Of a stretch of 23,873 nt of DNA, positions 13,703 to 21,276 are shown one piece after another. The position numbers were made by a program, and so were the translations under genes. Within the stretch, counting starts at the first letter, position 1; each line of letters starts with the position of its first letter. The notes under the pieces are model-generated. The model did no database searches. It was not told where the DNA came from and worked only from the letters and a program-made list of their open reading frames with translations. This stretch comes from a virus. Location: positions 1 to 23,873 of IMG/VR virus record IMGVR_UViG_3300048033_000017; one strand, given 5' to 3'.

Positions 13703-14358
13703 CGCAGCAGAACCGTCCACCAGAGCCAAGGGACAAGGATTGGCAGACTTGGGGCCGACGCCTTATGTCTTACCTATCCCAGACGCGCTCACCGCTGGTC
13801 CAGCAAACTGGTGGCGAAAGTGCGGCTGACGATGGCACGCTTATGTGGGATCGAGTTAATCAATATCCAGTTGTGAGCAAAAACGGCGCGTGGCGTCAGA
13901 TCGTGCTTGAAGATGGCCAGTATTCGGGTGCGATTACAACCACCCAAACCGCTGTGGCTATAAACACAGCTTACGCCTTGACTTACACTCCGGGTGTTGT
14001 TGACGGCATTACCAACGGCACTCCAGCTTCTCGCATTGTATTCGAGGAGGCTGGGCAATACATGGTTTCGTTTTCAGCGCAGATTGCGTCGAGCAGCTCA
14101 AGCACCGTCAATTTTTGGTTTTGGCCCCGCATCAATGGCGTAGACGTTGCGGGCGCGTCAATGAAAAACGCACTGCACCAAAACAACGCTGTGTTAGTTG
14201 TATCGCGCTCTGCAATATTTGATTTGTCTGCTGGCGACTACTTAGAGGTTATGTGGGCTGTTGACACAGTTACAGGTACTCTAAAGCCCACAGCGGCGAC
14301 TGCGTTTGCGCCTGATGCGCCTGCCTCAACTATAGCTATTACGAGGCTACATGGATAA
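13699..14358 (+). CDS. Virion fibre/spike protein with C1q-like jelly-roll
   Basis: The N-terminal 50 residues are polar and Pro/Gln-rich (TQQNRPPEPRDKDWQTWGRRLMSYLSQT), probably an attachment region. From about residue 90 the protein looks like a C1q/TNF-type beta jelly-roll: INTAYALTYTPGV, then GQYMVSFSAQIASSS, NFWFWPRINGVDV, VLVVSRSAIFDLSAGDYLEVMWAV, and the final PASTIAITRLHG. Trimeric domains of this style end many phage fibres and head decorations. It starts within the stop codon of the stabiliser and overlaps the following gene by eight bases. Probable role: tail fibre/needle or minor tail spike; the exact placement is inferred. Confidence 0.7.
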   Translation: MTQQNRPPEPRDKDWQTWGRRLMSYLSQTRSPLVQQTGGESAADDGTLMWDRVNQYPVVSKNGAWRQIVLEDGQYSGAITTTQTAVAINTAYALTYTPGVVDGITNGTPASRIVFEEAGQYMVSFSAQIASSSSSTVNFWFWPRINGVDVAGASMKNALHQNNAVLVVSRSAIFDLSAGDYLEVMWAVDTVTGTLKPTAATAFAPDAPASTIAITRLHG

Positions 14359-14713
14359 AGAGCTTGAAAGATGTCGGCCTTGGATCGAAGCGGCGCTGGG
14401 GTACTCTGGCGGCACGCACGACTTCATTGACGTGGCTGAAGGTATCTACAAAGGTACGATGCAGTTGTGGCCAACGCCAAAGGGGTGCATAGTAACTGAA
14501 ATCGTGGTATATCCACGAAAGAAGTTGTTAAACGTGTTCCTTGGCGGCGGTGAATTGGATCAGATTTTGGATATGCACAACGATGTGATAGAGTGGGCCA
14601 AAGCGCAAGGATGCACAGCATTGACTATGACGGGACGTTTTGGCTGGAAAAAACCATTGGCGAAGCACGGCTGGAAGCCATTACACACGTCATATGTTAA
14701 GGAGTTTGAATAA
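14351..14713 (+). CDS. Small GNAT-like phage protein (120 aa)
   Basis: The second half, NVFLGGGELDQILDMHNDVIEWAKAQGCTALTMTGRFGWKKPLAKHGWKPLHTSYVKEF, follows the beta-alpha-beta plan of the GNAT acyltransferase fold, with EWAKAQGC..L as the cofactor-side helix and strand and GWK.L....GW at the C-terminus. The usual acetyl-CoA loop (Q/R-X-X-G-X-G/A) is not evident, so catalysis is doubtful. Such short GNAT-like proteins recur next to internal virion genes in podoviruses. It overlaps the previous gene by eight bases and the next by one. It may be a structural or assembly factor; the function is unknown. Confidence 0.6.
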   Translation: MDKELERCRPWIEAALGYSGGTHDFIDVAEGIYKGTMQLWPTPKGCIVTEIVVYPRKKLLNVFLGGGELDQILDMHNDVIEWAKAQGCTALTMTGRFGWKKPLAKHGWKPLHTSYVKEFE

Positions 14714-16287
14714 TGTCAAAAGGTGGATCAACAACCTCATCGGTTACAATCCCAGAATACATTGAGGCCGCTGCACAGCGCAACCTAAACAAAGCCGAGC
14801 GCATTTCGCAGATCGGCTATACGCCGTACTACGGTCCAGACGTTGCTGCGTTCACGCCAATGCAGCAGGCGGCCTTCCAAGGCACCGCCCAAGCGGCAAG
14901 TGCTTTTGGCTTGCCGGGCGGCAGCATGTCTCAGCAAGACATTATGGGCGGTATGCCTGCGCCAACGACATACGCTGGCGGAGTGCAGGGTTATTCTGCT
15001 GCGCCAATCTATGAGCAATCACTGCAAACATTAGGCGAGCGTCGTCCCGGCCAAAAGGCTTACATCGACAGCTTCTTTATTGACCCATACGCAGGCGGCG
15101 CTGCCGCTGGCAACTTTGCTCCGATTGATTATACCAGTTATGGCACAATGGCAGATCAAGCTGCCGCGCAGCGGGCTAATGACTTGGCTATTGCGCAGGC
15201 TGGAGATTACACTTCTACAGACTTTCAAGGAAACGAGGTTCCTTACACCATCGTACCTCCCACAACTCAAACACCACCCGGTTATGTTGACAATACACCA
15301 TCTACATTCCCAGACATGCGTCAGTATCCCGACTCAAGCCCAATGACAGAGGGCGGCCCGGCTATAATCTATAATAGCGATGGGACAACAACTGACCTTG
15401 GCTACGACCTTGGCCCTTCAGTAGCCGGAGGGCGTGGAACCATAGTACCCGGTCAGCCTACTGGCGGTGAGCAAGCGTCATCCTACATAACTAATCCAGC
15501 AGCAGGCATAACAGACACATCCACTGCTGGCACTGGCACTCAAGTAATGAATGATTTGACTGAGTTCGGCACTGGACTTGCCAGCAATACGCTTGCTGGT
15601 AACATTCTACTCGGCCCATCATACAACGTGGGTGGCGCAAACAACCCGATTGAAACTCCGACTGTTGCGGAGATGCAGGCCAGCGCACCTCCGGGTATGA
15701 CTTATCAGCCCTCGACAGGTTCTTATGTTGCTGCTCCGGCTCCTGCTCCCGCTCCAGCTCCGGTTCAAAATAACGATAATGACAGCGGCAATACTGCGCA
15801 TGAGGATATGATGAAGGCCGCAGCATTGAAAGCTGCCACCGCATCTGCCACCGCATCTGCTCCTGTAAGTTCACCTCGCCCAATATCAAGGGGTGACGCG
15901 GCTGGCGGTGCAGACACAGGCGACAGTGGCGGCACAGTCCTCTGCACAGCATACGCAAGCATGGGCTATCTCCCCGCTGACATTTGGTCGCTTGACACAC
16001 GCTACGGCATTAAGCGCTTCCGCCAAGACCCAGTTATGGTCAGCGGGTATCGCTTGTGGGCAGCACCGATTGCTCGGTTTATCAAAACTGACACTTTGGC
16101 CGCAAGGGCAGCTCGCGCAGTATTGTGGCCAGTGGTTCGGGCTTGGGCTGAAGAGATGGCTCACACAATGAAGCCAAAGAAATACAGCGGCAATAAGTTT
16201 GGCAAGCTCATCATGGCAATGGGCGAACCTTTCTCGTATGCAGTCGGCGCTACTTTCCTAAAGCGCAACGCACAGAAGGAATTATAA
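14713..16287 (+). CDS. Internal virion-type protein, Pro/Ala-rich (524 aa)
   Basis: This is a long, poorly structured phage protein. The N-terminal part (SVTIPEYIEAAAQRNLNKAERISQIGYTPYYGPDVAAFTPMQQAAFQGTA) resembles the starts of internal or tail-lumen proteins of marine podoviruses. The middle, about residues 150-400, is low-complexity, rich in Thr, Pro, Gly and Ser, with a Pro-Ala ladder (APAPAPAPAP near 343-353) and an Ala-rich stretch. The C-terminal 110 residues are compact, CTAYASMGYLPADIWSLDTRYGIKRF followed by RLWAAPIARF, and end in amphipathic basic helices, a recurring C-terminal module in this gene type. There is no enzyme motif. As one of four consecutive internal-type genes it probably enters the cell with the DNA (inference). 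It shares its first base with the upstream stop. Confidence 0.65.
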   Translation: MSKGGSTTSSVTIPEYIEAAAQRNLNKAERISQIGYTPYYGPDVAAFTPMQQAAFQGTAQAASAFGLPGGSMSQQDIMGGMPAPTTYAGGVQGYSAAPIYEQSLQTLGERRPGQKAYIDSFFIDPYAGGAAAGNFAPIDYTSYGTMADQAAAQRANDLAIAQAGDYTSTDFQGNEVPYTIVPPTTQTPPGYVDNTPSTFPDMRQYPDSSPMTEGGPAIIYNSDGTTTDLGYDLGPSVAGGRGTIVPGQPTGGEQASSYITNPAAGITDTSTAGTGTQVMNDLTEFGTGLASNTLAGNILLGPSYNVGGANNPIETPTVAEMQASAPPGMTYQPSTGSYVAAPAPAPAPAPVQNNDNDSGNTAHEDMMKAAALKAATASATASAPVSSPRPISRGDAAGGADTGDSGGTVLCTAYASMGYLPADIWSLDTRYGIKRFRQDPVMVSGYRLWAAPIARFIKTDTLAARAARAVLWPVVRAWAEEMAHTMKPKKYSGNKFGKLIMAMGEPFSYAVGATFLKRNAQKEL

Positions 16288-16288
16288 G

Positions 16289-17425
16289 ATGGCAGGCGCA
16301 GCACCACAAACACCACAAACATCAATAGCTCGCCCCGGCGATGTGGCTTACGACCCGCAGGCACAAAAAACGGGAGTATTGCCCGGTATGCAGCCAACAA
16401 TGGGCAACTTTCCTATAAACCTTCCGCCCAACATGCAGGGCCAAAGTTTTTCATATGGACCGGACGCGCAAGGCGGTAACTCGCAGTTAATGCAGGCTCC
16501 GATGCAGCCGGGTCAACCTGACCCTGTTAACGGTGTAATGCCAATGGCGCCGATGTCCGAGCCGGGTGCTGTTAGCGGTGCAATGCCAATGGCACCGGGT
16601 GTCATGACCCCTTCTGTATCGGCTGTGTCGCCCAACCCCGATTCCGTGCAGGCTGTCCCGCTGCCCGGACCGGGCGTTAAGGCAGGCAAGGGCGGTGGCG
16701 CAAGTGCTGCTATGCCAACGCCGCCAGTTGCAGGCACGCCCCAACCACGGCAAGCTCCGCAGTACACTCCAATGGCTCCGCAGCAGCAAGGCGGCTTCAA
16801 CGTAAACCAAGCATCCGCAGGAGCATTGCAAGGCGCAATCGGCGCAACTCAGCAAGCTATGCAGGGGCCAATCAATATCGGCGCATATGCCAACCCGTTT
16901 ACCAGCGCAGTAATCGAGCGCACCCAGCAGGACATTGCGCGTCAACAGCAGATGGCGCAAAACCAGCTTGGCGCGCAGGCCACTGCTGCCAGAGCATTTG
17001 GCGGATCACGTCAGGGTGTCGCTGAAGGCGTTATGGCTGGCGAGTATGGCCGTATGGCTGGCGACATTGCAGCGCAGCAGCGTCAAGCAAACTACAGCCA
17101 AGCCTTGCAGGCCGCAATGACCGACCGTCAGGCTCGCCTCGGTGCCGCGTCCCAGCTCGGTGGACTTGGCCAGCAAGCGTTTAAGACAGGCCAAACAATC
17201 CAGCAGCAGCAAGCGCAGCAAGGTCTCTTGCAGCAAGGTATTCAGCAGGCGCTCATTGATGCGGCACGTCAGCAATACGCTGGTTACACTGGCGCACCAT
17301 CGCAGGCTTTGAAGGCACCTCTGGCCGCGCTTGGCGTTACGCCGAATCAAAGTACAACTACTAATTCCATGCAGCCCGGCCTGTTTCAATACTTACAGCT
17401 CGGCGCAAGCATGGTTCCGGGTTAA
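16289..17425 (+). CDS. Gln/Ala-rich internal virion (ejection) protein, 378 aa
   Basis: The N-terminal half is Pro, Met and Gly-rich with short tandem units (NGVMPMAPMSEPGAVSGAMPMAPG, about residues 82-105), encoded by near-identical DNA repeats around 16532-16600. The C-terminal half is a long Gln/Ala helical region. It contains ANPFTSAVIERTQQDIARQQQMAQNQLGAQATAARAFGGSRQGVAEG and YSQALQAA..., a pattern I recognise as typical of internal core or DNA-ejection proteins in marine short-tailed phages. No membrane segment is evident. AAGGAA lies eight bases before the ATG, and the gene starts one base after the upstream stop. It likely packs with the two following large proteins inside the head. 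Confidence 0.7.
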   Translation: MAGAAPQTPQTSIARPGDVAYDPQAQKTGVLPGMQPTMGNFPINLPPNMQGQSFSYGPDAQGGNSQLMQAPMQPGQPDPVNGVMPMAPMSEPGAVSGAMPMAPGVMTPSVSAVSPNPDSVQAVPLPGPGVKAGKGGGASAAMPTPPVAGTPQPRQAPQYTPMAPQQQGGFNVNQASAGALQGAIGATQQAMQGPINIGAYANPFTSAVIERTQQDIARQQQMAQNQLGAQATAARAFGGSRQGVAEGVMAGEYGRMAGDIAAQQRQANYSQALQAAMTDRQARLGAASQLGGLGQQAFKTGQTIQQQQAQQGLLQQGIQQALIDAARQQYAGYTGAPSQALKAPLAALGVTPNQSTTTNSMQPGLFQYLQLGASMVPG

Positions 17426-17428
17426 GAA

Positions 17429-19063
17429 ATGCCACAAGGTTTTATCCCCCTCTCAACGCAAATGGATTTTCTCTGGAATGAAGTGCAGGGAAAGGAAAAG
17501 TCTGGCTTTGAAAAGTTCCGTGCGGCCAACGCCTCAACGCCGGAAGACTATGCAACGCTGTGGGATAAATACTATGAGCGCTCAGGTGGCGCAGGGGACG
17601 AGAAGGCTCGCAACTATGCCAACAGCGTTTACGCAGCAATGGCCGATGGCACATCAAACCCCGGCGTCATTTCTCCAAACGCAAAGTTTGCTTACGGGTA
17701 TTTGACGCAGAAGGGTCTCACACCGCAGCAGGCCGCTGGCATCACTGGCCGCCTGATGGCTGAGAGCTATGAGGATATGAACCCAGATGCTCGCAACACA
17801 CTTGCTGGCGGTCAAGGAGCATATGGCATTGCGCAGTGGCGTGGCAGCCGGATGAATGATTTGGCAAATTTCGCAGGCGTTGACGTGGCCGACATTACAT
17901 CACTGCCAGCAACCACTGCCAAGGGCGGTTTACTTACAAGCAATCAAGGGGGTCAAGACATGGCCATTTCCAACAAAGCTCCATACATGATGGGCGGCGA
18001 GCAGACTTACAACGCACCCAACATGGGTCAGCCAGCGCCGCAGCGGCCGCAGCAGGGCGGGATGCGTGGGCTTCTGTCAACGCTGAAAGATGCGGCAACG
18101 GCTGTTGACCCTAATACTGGGCTGACAGGGTTCCAGACCTTTGCGGCTGCGCTTGATCCCTTGATCATGCCAGAACTGCGCGGCGGTGGTGAGGCCATTC
18201 GTAAGTCTGGTGCGCAGCGTGTCGCGGCGGGCAACAAGAATAAAACCATTGAAATGTTGCGAGCCAGAGGTCGAGATGATCTGGCTGATATGCTTGCGCG
18301 CGGCATGATTTCTGGCACTGATGCGGCTAGTCAGTTGTTGGCTACGCCGAAGGATGACAGAACTGCTGGCATCAAGGAGTACCAGCAAGCCGTCAAGGAT
18401 GGATTTAAGGGGACATTCCTTGAATATAAGACTGCACTTCAGAAGGCCGGGGCTACTAGCGTGACTGTTGGCGGCGAAGGTGCAGAGGCATTTGACAAGG
18501 AATTTGGGAAACTTGACGCACAATCCTTGGCTGATGTCGCAAAGGTCGGCGCAACGGCCTCCAGAAGCCTTGCGCAAATTGGTCGCCTTGAGGCATTGCT
18601 AAGCAACATTGACAGCGGCATGGGCGCGAGTATTCAGCAATACGCAGGTAATTTCGGCATCCAGACTGATGGTCTTGATGACATCCAAGCGGCGGCAGCA
18701 CTTATAAATGCCCTTGTCCCAGCGCAGCGCCCTCCGGGGTCTGGCCCAATGTCCGACGCAGACCTAGAGTTGTTCAAACAATCTTTGCCTCGCATAATAA
18801 ACTCCCCCGGCGGCAACCAAATTATCATCAGCACTATGCGTGGGCTTGCCGAGTATGATGCTGAGGGTGCTAGAATTGTGCAGAGGTTGCGTAAAAAAGA
18901 AATAACGCAAGCGGAAGCATTTGAGCTGCTGAATAGCCGCCCAGACCCGTTTGCAGCTTTCAAAGCCCCAACTGGCGAGGGCGCAGCGGCTCCAAGCGGC
19001 GCGCGCGAGAGGAGATGGAACCCGTCGCTAAACAACGGCGCTGGAGGCTTTGATAATGGTTGA
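17429..19063 (+). CDS. Internal virion protein with tail-lysozyme domain (apparently circularly permuted)
   Basis: This protein probably cuts peptidoglycan during DNA entry. Residues about 85-150 match the first half of the phage tail-lysozyme family: FAYGYLTQKGLTPQQAAGITGRLMAES with candidate catalytic Glu112, then GAYGIAQWRGSRMNDLANFAGV. Residues about 8-75 match what normally follows that half: QMDFLWNEVQGKEKSGF...YATLWDKYYERSGGAGDEKARNYA. The order of the two halves is thus reversed. The rest is a long helical region. It has EYQQAVKDGFKGTFLEYKTAL (about 315) and LVPAQRPPGSGPMSDADLELF (about 430), the latter typical of ejection proteins. The C-terminus is Gly/Asn-rich. The ribosome-binding site is weak. 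The end overlaps the next start by eight bases. The permutation should be verified by structure prediction. Confidence 0.75.
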   Translation: MPQGFIPLSTQMDFLWNEVQGKEKSGFEKFRAANASTPEDYATLWDKYYERSGGAGDEKARNYANSVYAAMADGTSNPGVISPNAKFAYGYLTQKGLTPQQAAGITGRLMAESYEDMNPDARNTLAGGQGAYGIAQWRGSRMNDLANFAGVDVADITSLPATTAKGGLLTSNQGGQDMAISNKAPYMMGGEQTYNAPNMGQPAPQRPQQGGMRGLLSTLKDAATAVDPNTGLTGFQTFAAALDPLIMPELRGGGEAIRKSGAQRVAAGNKNKTIEMLRARGRDDLADMLARGMISGTDAASQLLATPKDDRTAGIKEYQQAVKDGFKGTFLEYKTALQKAGATSVTVGGEGAEAFDKEFGKLDAQSLADVAKVGATASRSLAQIGRLEALLSNIDSGMGASIQQYAGNFGIQTDGLDDIQAAAALINALVPAQRPPGSGPMSDADLELFKQSLPRIINSPGGNQIIISTMRGLAEYDAEGARIVQRLRKKEITQAEAFELLNSRPDPFAAFKAPTGEGAAAPSGARERRWNPSLNNGAGGFDNG

Positions 19064-21260
19064 TGTAACGCTTCCCGACGGGACAATACTGCGGGACATC
19101 CCCGACACCATGAGCGCGGCTGAGCAAGAGGCAGTGGTCCGTCAATACCTGATGGACAACCCCATTGAACCCGAAAAAGGCGCAATGCAGAGCGCGATTG
19201 ATTGGGCTAAAGGTGGCCAGCGTGAGGAAAACATCCCGCTGGCTTTTCAAGCGAACTTAGGTTTGCCGGAAGATAAAGCCGCAAAGATGACTGCGCTACT
19301 TGCCACAACGGCCACTGATGAGCGGCTACAGTCCGGCATTTCAGAAATCTTGCCGGGTTCAACCTTTGACAAAGATCAATATGGAAACTTGGTTGTCACG
19401 ACGCCAATTTACAGAAATGGCGAAAGGACGGAGCAGGTAAATCGCTTTTATCCCAATCCATATGGGTTGGATATGACGGACTTGATGCAGGGCGCTGGCG
19501 TTGTAGCGTCTGCCACTGGCTTTGGTAAGGTTATGAAGATGGCTGGTCTGCCTATGTCTGGCTATCTTGGGGCAACAACACTTGGCGCGACTGAAGCTGG
19601 CTTAATTGAGGCTGCAAGCTCAAAGCTATCTGGCGCTGATTTTAAGTTTAGCGACGTTCCTTTGGGCGCACTTGGCGGCGCTGCTGGCTTAAAAGCTGGT
19701 CAAATTTTATCGCGGGTTGCGGATTTATTTAAGCGAACTCCTGAGTCGGTCATGCTGCCCAATGGCCAGCTGAGGCCAGAAATAAGGCAGCAAATGGAAG
19801 CCGCTGGGATTAATGCCGATCAAGCCACAGCTGAGATGGCCGCCGCAATGCAGCAGCAAGTTGCGCGCGGGGTTGATCCGACTGAAGCGGCCCGCTTGTC
19901 GGCGGCTGAGACGTTGCCTGTGCCTGTGCCTTTAACTAGGGGCGCAACCACTGGTTCGACTGGTCAGCAATTATTTGAAGATATGGCTCGCAAAGGCGCA
20001 TATGGTCAAGTTGCAGAAGCAATGATGACTTCAGCTGAAAAAAGAACCCTTGAGGCACTTCAGCAAAACTTGCCAGAAATACAGCAAAAGATAGCAGGCC
20101 AAGGGCCGCTCATCCAGCGTGGCACAGGCGGTGCCGCGGCGCAGGAGGCTCTGTCAGCGCAAAGACAGGCCGCGCTGGATGAGGCTAATCGGCTGTATGA
20201 CGTTGCTCGGGCTACAGGGCCAGCGTCAATGGCTCCAGATACAGCAGGCACACTTGCAGACACAATGAGAGCCTCTATTCGGGACTTCACCCCATCGGCT
20301 CGGCCAGTCACGACAGGTATTATGGACGAGATTGATGACATTCTGGCTCAAGGCGGCGACATCAAGATGCTGTTTCAGAAGCGCCAGCAACTAGCCAATG
20401 CAGGTGCGCAAGGTACACCCGAGCAGGCTGCGGCAACAGCGGCTAAGAGGGCTTTGGATAATTCTTTGGCTGATTTGGTTCAAAGGTCACTTATCGAAGG
20501 CGATGACACAGCCATTGCCGCGTGGTCCAACGCAATTAAAAACTACGCTGATTTTAAGGCCACTTGGTCCAGCCGAGGCGGAATACTTAACTCTCTGACA
20601 GAAACCGTCACACGCGATGGCGATTTAGTTCTGAAGCAACCTCCAGAAGCGGTGGCCAACTATATACTTGGCGCGTCAAACGCGAAGTTGCTCAAGCCGG
20701 GAAACGTATCAAGAGACCTTTTGAAGTTGAAAAAGTTTTTACCTCAAGACGAGTGGAACCAAATTCGGCAAGAGGCTTTTATCAACTTAACGGATAAATC
20801 TGTGGCCTCCCGCGCTGGCCAAGATATGTTTTCTGGCGTAAACTTTTTGAAATCATGGAAAGACATGACGGCAAAAAACCCAGAGGCAATCAAAGCATTG
20901 TTTACAAAAGAAGAGCGTGACCTTATCGGGCAGTTTGCAAGTGTAGCGGCGCGAGCCACTGGCGGCGCTGTGAACGCATCAAATTCCGCCGCTGCCGCGT
21001 CCGGCTTGATACAAAGACTTGGCGCAGCATTAGGGTCAACAAATCTTGCTCAATTTGCATCAAGAGTTGTCGGCGGGAAAATGGTTCGTGAGGCTTATGG
21101 CGGTGCAAGGGCAGTTAGCGCTATGCGCGGTGGAGCGACACCGCAACCAAGCATAACAGCCCCCGGAGTTGGGGGCGCTGCCGCGACCAACGAGCAAGTA
21201 CGCAACCCGGTGCAGGAGCAAATTGAGCGTACAACTGGCTTTCGGCTTGGCGCATTCTAA
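19056..21260 (+). CDS. Large internal virion / DNA ejection protein (734 aa)
   Basis: The start at 19056 is chosen because GGAG (19043-19046) is nine bases upstream; a TTG at 19050 is less likely. The N-terminus VDVTLPDGTILRDIPDTMSAAEQEAVVRQYL is a common lead-in of internal ejection proteins. A Gly/Ala hydrophobic region at about residues 145-190 (GVVASATGFGKVMKMAGLPMSGYLGATTLGATEAG) could insert into the membrane. It is followed by a second Gly-rich segment and long Ala/Gln helices (about 230-600). Toward the end Ala/Ser/Gly stretches return, with a polar tail (PVQEQIERTTGF). No enzyme motif is seen. In size and place it resembles the largest core protein of T7-like and P22-like phages, which helps build the DNA channel (inference). 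The portal follows 16 bases later. Confidence 0.72.
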   Translation: MVDVTLPDGTILRDIPDTMSAAEQEAVVRQYLMDNPIEPEKGAMQSAIDWAKGGQREENIPLAFQANLGLPEDKAAKMTALLATTATDERLQSGISEILPGSTFDKDQYGNLVVTTPIYRNGERTEQVNRFYPNPYGLDMTDLMQGAGVVASATGFGKVMKMAGLPMSGYLGATTLGATEAGLIEAASSKLSGADFKFSDVPLGALGGAAGLKAGQILSRVADLFKRTPESVMLPNGQLRPEIRQQMEAAGINADQATAEMAAAMQQQVARGVDPTEAARLSAAETLPVPVPLTRGATTGSTGQQLFEDMARKGAYGQVAEAMMTSAEKRTLEALQQNLPEIQQKIAGQGPLIQRGTGGAAAQEALSAQRQAALDEANRLYDVARATGPASMAPDTAGTLADTMRASIRDFTPSARPVTTGIMDEIDDILAQGGDIKMLFQKRQQLANAGAQGTPEQAAATAAKRALDNSLADLVQRSLIEGDDTAIAAWSNAIKNYADFKATWSSRGGILNSLTETVTRDGDLVLKQPPEAVANYILGASNAKLLKPGNVSRDLLKLKKFLPQDEWNQIRQEAFINLTDKSVASRAGQDMFSGVNFLKSWKDMTAKNPEAIKALFTKEERDLIGQFASVAARATGGAVNASNSAAAASGLIQRLGAALGSTNLAQFASRVVGGKMVREAYGGARAVSAMRGGATPQPSITAPGVGGAAATNEQVRNPVQEQIERTTGFRLGAF

Positions 21261-21276
21261 TTAAGGACAACGGCAC

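Noticed and set aside
15491-16000. A 169-aa minus-strand open frame
   Set aside because: It is antisense to low-complexity Pro/Ala sequence of the internal virion gene, with no ribosome-binding site or recognisable motif.
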